Shown: piece by piece, positions 18,354 to 26,809 of the stretch
How the letters are laid out: each line of letters starts with the position of its first letter
How positions within the stretch are numbered: position 1 is the stretch's first letter
Assembly: GCA_031551695.1 (NCBI GenBank)
Contig: JAVBNG010000016.1
Location: 1 to 64,000, forward strand
Direction: 5' to 3'
Length of the DNA: 64,000 nt
DNA from: JAAYCI01 sp031551695
GTDB lineage: Bacteria > Bacillota > Clostridia > Oscillospirales > Ruminococcaceae
Translations under genes and position numbers: made by a program
Notes under the pieces: generated by a model
The model's database searches: none
What the model saw: only the letters and a program-made list of their open reading frames with translations
What the model was told of the DNA's origin: nothing

Positions 18354-18881
18354 CTACTTTGTATAAAGTACGCCTTTTTCCTTCAACTCCACCAAAATGC
18401 GGCGGTAAGCTTCCGGGTCCGGGCAGCGGATGGTGTGCAGGTGCACGCCGTCTGTCAGCGAGGACAACAGCTGCGCGCCCGTCACCGCGATTTTGTTGAG
18501 GAATTTGTCCACATCGTAGCGGCTGCGAAGTTCCAGCGGCTGCACAATCGTTCCATAGATGGGGTGCTCCACGGAGATGTTCGTGAACCGCGCGCCGTTG
18601 TCGATGATGGTAAGCAGTTCGGCCTCCAGCTGGCTTTTGTCGTGGCGGCACACCAGCACATAGCTGTCCGCCGGGTCGGGGCCTTCCTCCGCCGCCTTGT
18701 TCAAAATATACCCCCGTGGCGTGGCCACTATGTCCGCGCCGGAAGCACGCAAAAGCGCCACGTCCCCCACAATGATCTGGCGGCTTACGCGAAAGCGGTC
18801 CGCAAGGCTCGTGGCGCTCACGGGCTTTGCATCCATCTGCAAAATATTGACGATCTGTGTGCGGCGCTCTTGTGCGTCCAT
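18354..18881 (-). CDS. niaR: Transcriptional repressor NiaR (HTH + 3H domain)
   Basis: 175 residues. An HTH_11-type winged helix (about 1-60: RRTQIVNILQMDAKPVSATSLADRF) is followed by a 3H domain (about 75-170) with the spaced histidines seen in CRHDKSQLE, EHPIYGTI and DGVHLHTIR. In Firmicutes NiaR senses niacin and represses NAD synthesis and niacin uptake genes. The ATG at 18881 is chosen for GAGGGG upstream. No NAD gene lies next to it in this window, so its targets are elsewhere. It has its own promoter (19037-19065). Confidence 0.88.
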   Translation of the reverse strand: MDAQERRTQIVNILQMDAKPVSATSLADRFRVSRQIIVGDVALLRASGADIVATPRGYILNKAAEEGPDPADSYVLVCRHDKSQLEAELLTIIDNGARFTNISVEHPIYGTIVQPLELRSRYDVDKFLNKIAVTGAQLLSSLTDGVHLHTIRCPDPEAYRRILVELKEKGVLYTK

Positions 18882-19203
18882 CCCGTTCCCCCTCATAAGT
18901 AAAGCGCGCGCCCGCGGTAAGCCGCGGGACATCCTGCGCCCAAACTTGCTTTGCCCACATGGCCTGAAATAACGCCGGCGGGAAAAGCCGCCTGCGCGGT
19001 TTCCCCTTTGACAAGACATCTGCAAACTGTTTTTTCATTATACAGAAGAACCGCCAATTATGCAATACACAGTACTTTCTCAAGACAGTGGATATTCTTT
19101 TGTCAAGGCACAAAATTCGGGGCGATATGGTTTCATTTTTATGTGATTTATGGTACAATAGCACTCGGAACACAAACATCAGGTTTTTTGACGGGGGCTT
19201 CCA
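18882..19203. other. Divergent intergenic region between niaR and a hypothetical gene
   Basis: 322 bp with the niaR promoter on the minus strand and a weak plus-strand -10 (TACAAT, 19154-19159) for the gene at 19204. AT content is clearly higher between 19020 and 19165. I see no clear inverted repeat that would be a NiaR operator. Confidence 0.5.
19037..19065 (-). promoter_or_regulatory. Sigma-A promoter of niaR
   Basis: On the minus strand TTGCAT (19065-19060), a 17-base spacer and a perfect TATAAT (19042-19037). Expected leader to the ATG at 18881 is about 150 nt. Confidence 0.7.
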
Positions 19204-19746
19204 ATGCCGATTCCTGTAACCATCAGCACCACACCGCTTGTTTTCGATTCGTTGCCGGCGCTGAAAACCCGATATTATTACGGCGACTGGCCCTATGGCG
19301 GAATTTATACGCTTGGGCGCATGTATATCTTGGGTGGAGATTTGCACGTTTCCCTCAGTGCCTTTGAAAAAGACCCGGCGCCTGAAAGCTGCGTTTGCCT
19401 TGGCCTGTGCGCCGAGGGCCCGGCGGCCGTGTTTGCCAAAACCTCGCCCGCCGCGCTGATGGTATCTGTGCGCGAGGGGGACAACATCCTTTCCACCCAC
19501 AATGTGCCCCCGCGCTTTTTTCGGTCGGCAGACGAGCAGGGCTGGAGTTGGGGCGCCGAGTTTGTGCTGGATGCGCAACTTTTGCAGCGGGCCGGCATCG
19601 TTTTTGCAAACAATCCCACTTTCCGGGCAGCCTTGTACAAATATACCGCCGGGTGTCCCGCATACGGCGTTTCCAACAGGCTGCTGGATGAAAAAAATCC
19701 TTTTTCTATCGTCAATTTCGAGACATGTGAGGCTGTTACCTACTAA
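19204..19746 (+). CDS. Hypothetical soluble protein
   Basis: 180 residues, no family recognised. No signal peptide or membrane segment. Aromatic residues are frequent (YYYGDWPYGGIYTLGRMYILG near residues 24-45; EQGWSWGAEF near 110) and the predicted mix of strands could suit a ligand-binding beta fold such as the carbohydrate-binding-9-like group, but that is only an impression. Upstream GGGGG is a modest ribosome site. It is followed 65 bp later by a 48-residue membrane peptide and a RidA gene. Confidence 0.55.
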   Translation: MPIPVTISTTPLVFDSLPALKTRYYYGDWPYGGIYTLGRMYILGGDLHVSLSAFEKDPAPESCVCLGLCAEGPAAVFAKTSPAALMVSVREGDNILSTHNVPPRFFRSADEQGWSWGAEFVLDAQLLQRAGIVFANNPTFRAALYKYTAGCPAYGVSNRLLDEKNPFSIVNFETCEAVTY

Positions 19747-19811
19747 CCACCTCACCTGTTGTTTGGAACTGTGTATGGACAGTTAACCCGAATACAGAAG
19801 GAGTATGGACT

Positions 19812-19958
19812 ATGTTCAAGACATTGTTGAAAGTTATGTTGAAAGTGTTGATAGTTCTGGGTGCCGCCGCGGGTATTTTTGCTTTCCTTCGTTACATCGA
19901 CGAAAGCCGCCCCAGTTACGTGGAAATTTACAACGAAGATGAGGAGATGTACGGATGA
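19812..19958 (+). CDS. 48-residue single-TM small protein
   Basis: AAGGAG (19798-19803) stands eight bases before the ATG at 19812. The product is MFKTLLKVMLKVLIVLGAAA followed by a few more hydrophobic residues and an acidic end (YVEIYNEDEEMYG). That is a basic start, one membrane helix of about 20 residues and a negatively charged tail. Its stop overlaps the next start as ATGA (19955-19958), which strongly supports real translation and coupling to ridA. Function unknown. Confidence 0.65.
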   Translation: MFKTLLKVMLKVLIVLGAAAGIFAFLRYIDESRPSYVEIYNEDEEMYG

Positions 19959-20320
19959 GGAACGGCAATGAGATCCGCCGCACCGGCGGCAATGGGCGGC
20001 GCAGCTCCTGCGTGGCCTACGGCGGGTTGCTGTATGTAAGCGGCATTACCACGGTGAACCTGGAGGCGGATGTGAAGGGCCAGGCGGAGGACATTTTCGG
20101 CCAGCTCGACCGGCTGCTTGCCCTGCACGGCACCGACAAACGCCGCATTTTAACGGCTACTGCCTACCTCAGCGACATGGCCGCCTATGGCGAGTTCAAT
20201 GCGGCGTGGGACGCTTGGGTGGAACACGACCATGAGCCCGCGCGCAGCGTGGTGGAAGCGCGCATGCCCTTGCCGGATTACCGCGTGAAGGTGAGTGTGA
20301 CGGCCGCGTTGGACGGCTAA
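19955..20320 (+). CDS. RidA family protein (YjgF/YER057c/UK114)
   Basis: 121 residues, the full length of the RidA fold. SCVAYGGLLYVSGIT at the N-terminus, DIFGQLDRLLALHGTDKRRIL in the middle and the C-terminal PARSVVEARMPLPDYRVKVSV match the family; the conserved arginine of the reactive-imine deaminase site is the one in ARSVVEA. RidA proteins hydrolyse 2-aminoacrylate and similar imines formed by PLP enzymes; some members lack that activity, so the substrate is not certain. It is translationally coupled to the small membrane protein before it. Confidence 0.88.
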   Translation: MRNGNEIRRTGGNGRRSSCVAYGGLLYVSGITTVNLEADVKGQAEDIFGQLDRLLALHGTDKRRILTATAYLSDMAAYGEFNAAWDAWVEHDHEPARSVVEARMPLPDYRVKVSVTAALDG

Positions 20321-20353
20321 AAAAGGCGGATACGCGACTTTTTTTAAATAAAA

Positions 20354-20381
20354 CCGGGCGCGCTTTTGCGTCCGGCTTTTT
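20354..20381 (+). terminator. Intrinsic terminator after ridA
   Basis: CCGGGCGC (20354-20361) pairs with GCGTCCGG (20368-20375) including one G-T, followed by CTTTTT. Confidence 0.75.
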
Positions 20382-20424
20382 CAATCCATAAAAGGGAAAA
20401 AAGGGGAAGGAACGGGAAACGCCA

Positions 20425-21423
20425 ATGGGGACCGAAGCGCGGGGAAGCAGGCTGTTTTATGCCGGCTTGCTGATCCTGCAGTGCATTTTATGGGGAATTG
20501 CCAACCCATTGATTAAGCTGGGAACACAAATTATTACACCATTTTACCTAATGTCAGTGCGTTTTGTGCTAGCGGTATGCTGTTTTCTGCTGGTTTTTTT
20601 ATGGCGCGCTGCCCGCTGGCGCTACCGCGAACAAGCCGGTGATTTCTCCTGGGAGGCGTTCAGCCCGCAATCCACAGGGCAAGGGCCACACAATAGGGTG
20701 ACAAAAAACCGGTATGATTCGGGAATCAACCGCAAAACATTGCCAAAATTGCTGATTTCCGGTGTGCTTACCGGTTCGGCATACATCTTGAGCAATCTTG
20801 CGCTTTTCTTGACGGAGGCCACTGTGGCCGGGTTTTTAATGTCGCTGGCCGTGCTGGTAACGCCGTTTTTGTCGCGCATCATGCTGAAAACCCGTGTGAG
20901 CCCGTGGTACATTGCCATCATCGCGGCAGTGGTGACGGGGCTGTATATGCTTTGCAGCGGCGGCGGCGGGCTCTCCTTTGGTGTAGGCGAACTTTGCGCC
21001 CTCGGCGCGTCGCTGCTCTTTGGCATCTCGCTCACCTATGTTTCCAAATACGGCCCTGTTTTGAAACTGGACCCATTCGTGCTGTCACTGTTCCAGGTGG
21101 GGTTTTCCGCCGCCCTGTCTGTGTCCTGCGCCCTGCTATTTGAGGACTGGCACATTCTGCAGGCCATCGACACCAACATCGCTTTGTTGATTTTATACCT
21201 GGTGATCGGCGCCACGTGCATCACCTACCTGCTACAAAACGTGGCCCTTGCGCACATCTCGGCGGTGTTTGTCTCGGTGGCATTTTGCTCAGAATCCGTT
21301 TTTACGGCACTGTTTTCGTTCTTCATTTTGGGCGAGCGCCTGTCCGCCGTGGGCCTGGCGGGCGCGTGCATCATCACGGCCGGTGTTGCGGCCGCGTCCG
21401 TGCTGAACGCAAAAAACGGGTAG
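20425..21423 (+). CDS. EamA/DMT-family transporter
   Basis: 332 residues with ten hydrophobic segments in two five-helix halves, the layout of drug/metabolite transporters. TM1 has GIANPLIKLG, a typical EamA start. The loop after TM2 is unusually long (about residues 62-105: REQAGDFSWEAF through SGINRKTL) and mostly hydrophilic. The last helix region VFTALFSFFILGERLSAVGL matches the family C-terminus. Substrate unknown. It stands alone between the ridA terminator and the convergent molybdenum operon. Confidence 0.85.
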   Translation: MGTEARGSRLFYAGLLILQCILWGIANPLIKLGTQIITPFYLMSVRFVLAVCCFLLVFLWRAARWRYREQAGDFSWEAFSPQSTGQGPHNRVTKNRYDSGINRKTLPKLLISGVLTGSAYILSNLALFLTEATVAGFLMSLAVLVTPFLSRIMLKTRVSPWYIAIIAAVVTGLYMLCSGGGGLSFGVGELCALGASLLFGISLTYVSKYGPVLKLDPFVLSLFQVGFSAALSVSCALLFEDWHILQAIDTNIALLILYLVIGATCITYLLQNVALAHISAVFVSVAFCSESVFTALFSFFILGERLSAVGLAGACIITAGVAAASVLNAKNG

Positions 21424-21432
21424 CTGCCCGCG

Positions 21433-22371
21433 TCACAGCGCCCCGCCTTGTGTAAAATGCCGCTCGAATATCCGCCGTACCTCGGCTTCAGATTCCCGCT
21501 GGAACGCCTGGTAGGCGCGCATCAGCCGGGCGCCCTCTGACGTGAGGGTGGAATTGCCGCGCTGGGCCCCGCCGCGCGTGCTCTGTAGCACGGGACAGCC
21601 GTATTGCTCCTCAATGCCGGCAATGATGCGCCAGCCCTTGCTGTAGGAAATTCCCATCTGCGTGCAGGCCATGCGCAGGGAGCCCGTCTCGTGCACCAAC
21701 TCCAGCAACAGGCACGGCCCCGGGCCGAAAAACGGCCTTTCTTTGTCAACAGACAGTTTTAGCCCTGGATGCAGTTCAGATAAACTATTACTTTGCAATA
21801 AATGCACAAAATTCGGTTCTTTCTCAATATCCAGCACCACGCCAGCATCCTGCACCTCAAGGTAGGCGGCCGCCGCGCCGGTGTGCTTGATTGCGGCGGC
21901 AAGGCCGCCATCGCCCTCATAGGCCAGCAGTTGCGGAAACAACTCATCCGAAATCGCGACAGGGTGCCCGCCTGCTCGTTCATGTGATGGAATCGCAATA
22001 TTTTCGCTGCTATCGGCCAATTTTTGAATCGTTTCTGTCGTATAAAGTGGCACATCTACGGGTGTCACCAGCACTCGCGCGCATTTTCCCTGCAAATAGG
22101 CAAGGCCGTGTTTCACGGCGTCGAACATCTGCAGGCCGGGCGCGGGCCGCAGGGGCAGGTACACCACGCCCGCATGGGAAATGTGCTTTTCAATGTGGCT
22201 GCTTTCATCGCTTACCACAGCTACCCGGCTGATCCCCGCGCGCTTGAACAGCAGGATCACGCGCTCTACCGCCGCAAGGCTGCCCACCGGGCGCAGCGGG
22301 TCCGGGGCGGGGCCCGTGCCTGTTTCGCCCACTGCAATGATGAGCGCCGCTGTTTCTGCTCGTTTTGCCAT
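21433..22371 (-). CDS. NTP-transferase domain fused to ModE-like HTH domain
   Basis: 312 residues in two parts. Residues about 1-190 are a MobA/IspD-like nucleotidyltransferase fold (AALIIAVGETGTG in place of the usual glycine-rich start, LVTPVDVPLYTTE as the metal-binding strand). Residues about 205-312 match the N-terminal winged helix of ModE (LLELVHETGSLRMACTQMGIS, SKGWRIIAGIE, RGGAQRGNSTLTSEGARLM). Such fusions occur in clostridial molybdenum operons and probably combine cofactor nucleotide chemistry or molybdate sensing with DNA binding. The first domain has lost the standard LAGG motif, so catalysis is doubtful. Last gene of the mod operon; a candidate target is the inverted repeat at 26422-26445. 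Confidence 0.75.
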   Translation of the reverse strand: MAKRAETAALIIAVGETGTGPAPDPLRPVGSLAAVERVILLFKRAGISRVAVVSDESSHIEKHISHAGVVYLPLRPAPGLQMFDAVKHGLAYLQGKCARVLVTPVDVPLYTTETIQKLADSSENIAIPSHERAGGHPVAISDELFPQLLAYEGDGGLAAAIKHTGAAAAYLEVQDAGVVLDIEKEPNFVHLLQSNSLSELHPGLKLSVDKERPFFGPGPCLLLELVHETGSLRMACTQMGISYSKGWRIIAGIEEQYGCPVLQSTRGGAQRGNSTLTSEGARLMRAYQAFQRESEAEVRRIFERHFTQGGAL

Positions 22372-22512
22372 AATGGGCCTCCGTTTCCGGTTTTATCTTG
22401 TCTATCTCGCGCTTTTTTATCTGGGCTCGCTTGCGGCCATGACGGCGCCGCGCGGCTATTTCTCACGTGACGGTCTCGGGCCGCGCCTGCTTCTGCCTCC
22501 GGCCGCTGAAAA

Positions 22513-23601
22513 TCATGCCCGTCCCAAAGTGCCGCCGTGCAACAGCATAATGCTTTCCGGCGCCACGCAAAAGCATATGCGGCCATCCACCACCGCTTCC
22601 GGCGGCAGGCTGTTTGCGCCCTTCGGTATCTTCCACCACATCTGCCCGCTGCCTTCCTCGCGGCAAAACAGCACACTCCACTCGAACGGTTCTTCCATCA
22701 CCTCGCACACCCTGGCCACAATCGCATTCCCCCGCACCGCGCCGTCCGCACCCGCGCAGGGCACAAAATTGTGGGCGCGGATGCCAATGTGCGTCACGTC
22801 CGCGGGCAATGGGCGACCCACATCCAGTTCCACCCCAAAATCTACCGCGTGAACGCGTGATTCTTCCACACGTTCCACGGCGGAGATGTTTTTGCAGCCG
22901 GTAAGCCGCGCCACTTCGGCGGTGCCCGGGTTTTGGAACACCTCCTTCACGCCGCCGTGGGCCGCCACACCGCCGTTTGCCACCACCAAAAGCGTGTTGC
23001 ACAGGCGGTATACCTCGTCGCGGTTGTGCGTCACCAGCAGCGTGTCGCCGCCATAACTTTGCAAAGTGGCCTTCATCTGCGCCTGCATGGCGTCTTTCAG
23101 CCAGGCGTCCAGCGCCGCGAAGGGCTCGTCCAGCAGCAGCACCTCCGGTTCGTAGGCCATTACCCGCGCCAGGGCAACACGCTGCTGCTGCCCGCCGGAA
23201 AGTTCAGACGGATACCGCCCGCCAAGGCCATCCAGTTCATACAACTGCAAAAGCGCCGCCGCTTTAGCGGTTTTTTCAAATTTGTCCCCGCGCACGGCAC
23301 AGCCGATGTTCTGCGCCACGGTCATGTTCGGGAAAAGCGCGTAGCTTTGGAACAAATATCCCACTCGCCGCTGCTGCGGCTTCAGGTTTATTTTGGCGGC
23401 GGAGTCGAACAGCACGCGCCCGTTCACCACAATACGTCCCTCGTCCGGTGTTTCAAGGCCCGCAATGCACTTCAGTGTCATGCTTTTGCCGCTGCCGGAG
23501 GCGCCCAAAACGCCCAGCGGGCCTCCGCTGCCCGCGCTCTCAAAGCGCATATCCAGCGAAAACCCGTCAAATGTCTTCCGAATATCAACAAAAATGCTCA
23601 T
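22513..23601 (-). CDS. modC: Molybdate ABC transporter ATP-binding protein ModC
   Basis: 362 residues. Walker A GASGSGKS (about 33-40), Q-loop LFQSYALFPN, signature LSGGQQQRVALAR (about 134-146), Walker B VLLLDEPF (about 154-161) and H-loop VTHNRDE are all intact. The C-terminal part (about 235-362) matches the regulatory MOP/TOBE-type extension of ModC. Its ATG overlaps the modB stop (ATGA, 23598-23601). Together with ModA and ModB it imports molybdate (or tungstate). Confidence 0.9.
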   Translation of the reverse strand: MSIFVDIRKTFDGFSLDMRFESAGSGGPLGVLGASGSGKSMTLKCIAGLETPDEGRIVVNGRVLFDSAAKINLKPQQRRVGYLFQSYALFPNMTVAQNIGCAVRGDKFEKTAKAAALLQLYELDGLGGRYPSELSGGQQQRVALARVMAYEPEVLLLDEPFAALDAWLKDAMQAQMKATLQSYGGDTLLVTHNRDEVYRLCNTLLVVANGGVAAHGGVKEVFQNPGTAEVARLTGCKNISAVERVEESRVHAVDFGVELDVGRPLPADVTHIGIRAHNFVPCAGADGAVRGNAIVARVCEVMEEPFEWSVLFCREEGSGQMWWKIPKGANSLPPEAVVDGRICFCVAPESIMLLHGGTLGRA

Positions 23602-24392
23602 GCGGCGCCGCCTTTCCCAGCATCTGGGGTGTTTGCGCCTTGGCCACGCACGCCGCGGGCACTTTTTTTGCGGTTTTTGGCCATGCGGCGTTCCCTAGAC
23701 GTGAAATAATTCATCGACAGCACGCCAAGAAATGAAATCACCAGCAAAATGGCCACATAGCCATAGGCAAGCTCCATATGGCCGCCCGCCACGGCGGAAT
23801 ATACCGCCAGCGGCAAAGTGCGCGTTTTGCCGGCGATATTGCCCGCAATCATGGCGGTGGCGCCGAACTCGCCAAGGCCGCGCGCAAAGCTGAGCACGCC
23901 GCCGGCGGCAACGCCCGGCGCAGCTAAGGGCAGCATCACATGCCAAAAAATCTCCCATTCGCCCATGCCGATGGTGCGCGCGGAGAAGATCAGCGTCGAA
24001 TCCACCTGTTCCAAAGAGGCGCGGGCGCTGCGGTACATCAGCGGAAAGGAAATGACCACGGCGGCCAACACCGTGGCCGCCCAGGAAAACACGATTTTCA
24101 CACCCATCACTTCCAGCAAAAACCGCCCCACAGGCCGCTTTGTGCCGAAAATGAACAGCAGGAAAAAGCCCGCAACCGTGGGCGGCAGCACCAGCGGCAG
24201 CGTAAGCACGGCGTCGATGACATTGCGCAGCCGTTCACTGCGCAGGCCAACCACCATCCGCGCCGCCAATAGGCCCAGCGCAAAGGTGATGACAATGGAA
24301 ACCGCCACCGTTTTCATCGAGATCCAAATGGGGGAATAGTCCAAGGGGAAGGCACATCCTGTCTGTAGTGTGGTTAATGGGAGTGGGCTCAA
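23598..24392 (-). CDS. modB: Molybdate ABC transporter permease ModB
   Basis: 264 residues with six hydrophobic segments. YSPIWISMKTVAVSIVITF is the usual ModB N-terminus and the EAA loop that docks ModC is the RGLGEFGATAMIAGN region (about 165-180). The start is a TTG at 24392, 3 bp after the modA stop; a later in-frame ATG would cut into the first conserved segment. The C-terminus ends in a basic tail (RRMAKNRKKSARGVRGQG) a little longer than usual. Second transporter gene of the operon. Confidence 0.9.
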   Translation of the reverse strand: MSPLPLTTLQTGCAFPLDYSPIWISMKTVAVSIVITFALGLLAARMVVGLRSERLRNVIDAVLTLPLVLPPTVAGFFLLFIFGTKRPVGRFLLEVMGVKIVFSWAATVLAAVVISFPLMYRSARASLEQVDSTLIFSARTIGMGEWEIFWHVMLPLAAPGVAAGGVLSFARGLGEFGATAMIAGNIAGKTRTLPLAVYSAVAGGHMELAYGYVAILLVISFLGVLSMNYFTSRERRMAKNRKKSARGVRGQGANTPDAGKGGAA

Positions 24393-24395
24393 ACC

Positions 24396-25298
24396 CTAGG
24401 CGGCTTTAAAGCCGGCGGCCTCGAAAACGGCCATGGCTTCGGATGTCTGCAAAAAGTCGAAGAACGCCTGTGCGGCGTCCGGGTCCGGCGCATCGGCCAA
24501 AACGGCCACCGGGTAGATCACCTGTTTCGCAAGGCTGCCTTCCGGCGCGGCGGCAACCACTTTCACTTTGCCCGGCATTTGGGCGGCGTCCGTGGCGTAC
24601 ACCAGCCCTGCGTCCGCGCTGCCTTCGGCAACCCAGTTCAGCACCTCGGTCACGTTGGTGCCAAGGCTGGCTTTCGCCTGCACCTGGTTCCACAGGCCAA
24701 GGCTCGTCAACGCTTCTTCGGCGTACTGGCCGGCCGGCACGCTCTCCGGGTCGCCGATGGCGACGGTTTCAGCGTTCACAATGTCCTCGAAGGAGGCGAT
24801 GCCGCTGTCGGAGCCGGCCGGAACGATGAGCACGATCTCATTTTCCAGCAGTTCCACCACATCGGCCACGTCCACATAGCCTTCTTCTGCCAAGGCGTCC
24901 ATCTGCTTCGTGGCGGCGGAAAAGAAAATATCGGCGGCAAGTCCCTCTTCGATCTGAGTCTGCAACTTGCCGGAAGAATCGTAGGTGCCTTCCACGGCGA
25001 TGTTCGGGTATTGCTCGCTGAACATTGGAATCAGCTCGGTGGTGAACGCGTTCTCCAGGCTGGCCGCGGCGGCCAGCATCACATTGCCCTCGGCAAGGCT
25101 GGTTGCGGCGCCTTCCAGCGCGTTTTCATCCCCCTGCCCCGCCGCTTCTTCCGGCACGCTGTTTTCTTCGTTGGTTTCAGACGACACCGCTTCGCTTTCA
25201 CTTTCCGGCGCGGACGACGGCGCGCCGCCGGAGCAAGCGCCCAAAATCATGGGCAGCACGAGCAGCAGGGCAAGGGCCAGGGCCAAAGGCTTTTTCAT
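24396..25298 (-). CDS. modA: Molybdate-binding lipoprotein ModA
   Basis: 300 residues. Lipoprotein signal with lipobox LGACS (cysteine about residue 22), then an acidic serine/glutamate-rich linker (about 25-70), then the periplasmic-binding domain starting MLAAAASLENAFTTELIP, where the serine and threonine contact the oxyanion in ModA. GTYDSSGKLQTQIEEG and ADIFFSAATKQMDAL are typical family strands. AGGAGG precedes the ATG. It lies 73 bp after the moeA-like gene, with no obvious terminator between, so it is probably in the same transcript. Confidence 0.92.
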   Translation of the reverse strand: MKKPLALALALLLVLPMILGACSGGAPSSAPESESEAVSSETNEENSVPEEAAGQGDENALEGAATSLAEGNVMLAAAASLENAFTTELIPMFSEQYPNIAVEGTYDSSGKLQTQIEEGLAADIFFSAATKQMDALAEEGYVDVADVVELLENEIVLIVPAGSDSGIASFEDIVNAETVAIGDPESVPAGQYAEEALTSLGLWNQVQAKASLGTNVTEVLNWVAEGSADAGLVYATDAAQMPGKVKVVAAAPEGSLAKQVIYPVAVLADAPDPDAAQAFFDFLQTSEAMAVFEAAGFKAA

Positions 25299-25371
25299 AA
25301 AAACAACGTTCCTCCTAAAATTAAATTACCACTTGCATTCATTTTGGATAAAAACAGAACAAACCAGGACT

Positions 25372-26397
25372 TTATACACCTGCGCCAAAGGCGCAGTTTG
25401 GAAACACACAACTTTCGCAGGAAAGGCATAGCCCGCCGTGGCCAAGGGCCGCAAGGGCCTCCTCTGTCACCGGGATATCCGCCATGACGCGCGGCAGCAC
25501 CAAATCGAAAATAGTGCGCCTTGCGTACATCACACAGCCGGGCAGGCCCACGATTGCCGCGCCCCCCCGGTGGTAGGCCAGCATAAACATGGCCCCCGGC
25601 AGCACAGGCGCACCGTAAGACACAACCTCCGCGCCCGTGTTCTTAATGGCAAGGGGGGTCTTGTCATCCGGGTCCACGCTCATGCCGCCGGTGCAGGCCA
25701 CGATGTCCGCGCCGCCTTTAATATAGGATTCAATGGCGGCAGTCACTTCGCCCGGTTCGTCGCCGAACACGGAATGGCCCATCTCCTCGGCTCCGTACTC
25801 CGCCATTTTCTGGCGGATGACCGGGGTGAACTTGTCCTCGATCAGGCCGCTTTTCACCTCGCTGCCTGTGGTGATAACTGCATATTTCTTTGGTTTGTAC
25901 GGCGTGAGGGACAGCACTTTTTTGCCGCCGGCCGCCGCCACGGCCTCGTCCATTTTCACCTGTTCAATAACGAGCGGGATGACCCTCGCGCCCGCCAGCT
26001 TCATGCCCTGTTTCACGGGCGAATTGGTGTGCCGCGCCGCAATCATCATGCCGCCGAGGGAGTTCACTTTGCGCAGCACGTCGATATCCACCTGCAAAAA
26101 GCCGTCCACGTCGGCCACGGCCTCGCGCTTGCCCTCTTTCACCGGCGTTGCAGACATGTTTGCCCCGGCCATGATCTCATATAATATGTCCGCAGCCTCG
26201 TCCTCGTGCAGCATGCCTTCCTGCTTTTCCCACACGAACAGGCTGCGCTTCCCCATGGACAGCAAAACCGGGATATCCTCCGCCACCACCACGTGGCCTT
26301 TGCGGAAGGCCGCATCCTTATACTCGCCGGGAACGATGCGCGTCAGGTCGTGGCACAGCACATGGCCCACGGCGTCCTCGGTGCGGATCTCTTTCAT
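25372..26397 (-). CDS. Molybdopterin-binding protein, MoeA/MoaB-like
   Basis: 341 residues from the ATG at 26397 (AAGGAG nine bases upstream; the longer frame upstream crosses the promoter and operator). Residues about 165-310 form the molybdopterin-binding (MoCF) domain with AVITTGSEVKSGLIEDKF and DIVACTGGMSVDPDD. It ends with a cysteine cluster, CLSCESCVFPNC, which is frequent in clostridial members and may bind metal. It likely works in molybdenum cofactor assembly. First gene of the molybdenum operon and the one directly under the ModE-like inverted repeat. Confidence 0.85.
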   Translation of the reverse strand: MKEIRTEDAVGHVLCHDLTRIVPGEYKDAAFRKGHVVVAEDIPVLLSMGKRSLFVWEKQEGMLHEDEAADILYEIMAGANMSATPVKEGKREAVADVDGFLQVDIDVLRKVNSLGGMMIAARHTNSPVKQGMKLAGARVIPLVIEQVKMDEAVAAAGGKKVLSLTPYKPKKYAVITTGSEVKSGLIEDKFTPVIRQKMAEYGAEEMGHSVFGDEPGEVTAAIESYIKGGADIVACTGGMSVDPDDKTPLAIKNTGAEVVSYGAPVLPGAMFMLAYHRGGAAIVGLPGCVMYARRTIFDLVLPRVMADIPVTEEALAALGHGGLCLSCESCVFPNCAFGAGV

Positions 26398-26421
26398 CAG
26401 GGTCAGCTCCTTTTGCGTTTT

Positions 26422-26445
26422 CGATATGTTATTAAAAACATATCG
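26422..26445. promoter_or_regulatory. ModE-like inverted repeat (candidate molybdate operator)
   Basis: CGATATGTT (26422-26430) and AACATATCG (26437-26445) are perfect inverted repeats with a six-base spacer. Known ModE sites have the form CGNTATAT-N6-ATATANCG, so half-site ends and spacing agree well. The site lies just downstream of the -10 of the promoter at 26456-26484, where bound protein would block transcription. The last gene of the same operon encodes a ModE-type HTH, making autoregulation likely. Confidence 0.65.
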
Positions 26446-26455
26446 GGTGCTTTGT

Positions 26456-26484
26456 ATTATACTCCTCGCTTGCACGAATGGCAA
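26456..26484 (-). promoter_or_regulatory. Promoter of the molybdenum operon
   Basis: On the minus strand TTGCCA (26484-26479), a 17-base spacer and a perfect TATAAT (26461-26456). It is followed at once by the inverted repeat at 26422-26445. Confidence 0.75.
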
Positions 26485-26651
26485 GCGGATTTTTGCCATG
26501 CCGGCCTTTTGGCGCGCCGTTTGCAATTTTGTTGCGGCGTTGCGGCACATTTTGTGTGGCGGCACCGCTGTCTGCGGCGGCATATGGAAAAACAGGGCCT
26601 GCGCGCAACGAAAATGTTGTGTGAAATAATATGTCAGTTTTGCCGGTAAGG

Positions 26652-26680
26652 TTTACAAACGTCACCGATTGCGCTAAAAT
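26652..26680 (+). promoter_or_regulatory. Promoter of the DUF3048 cluster
   Basis: TTTACA (26652-26657), a 17-base spacer and TAAAAT (26675-26680). The 412-bp region 26398-26809 holds this promoter, the divergent mod promoter and operator, and a leader of about 120 nt before the first DUF3048 gene in which I see nothing definite. Confidence 0.6.
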
Positions 26681-26809
26681 AAGTAGCCAGAGATTATGCC
26701 CTGCGGGGGATTTTGGAGTTTTTCGGGAAACTCGTCGCGCGCGGGGTATTTTTTCGCTTTTGCATGTAGTTTTATGCACACAATGTTATGAGTTAGGGGA
26801 AATATCAGC

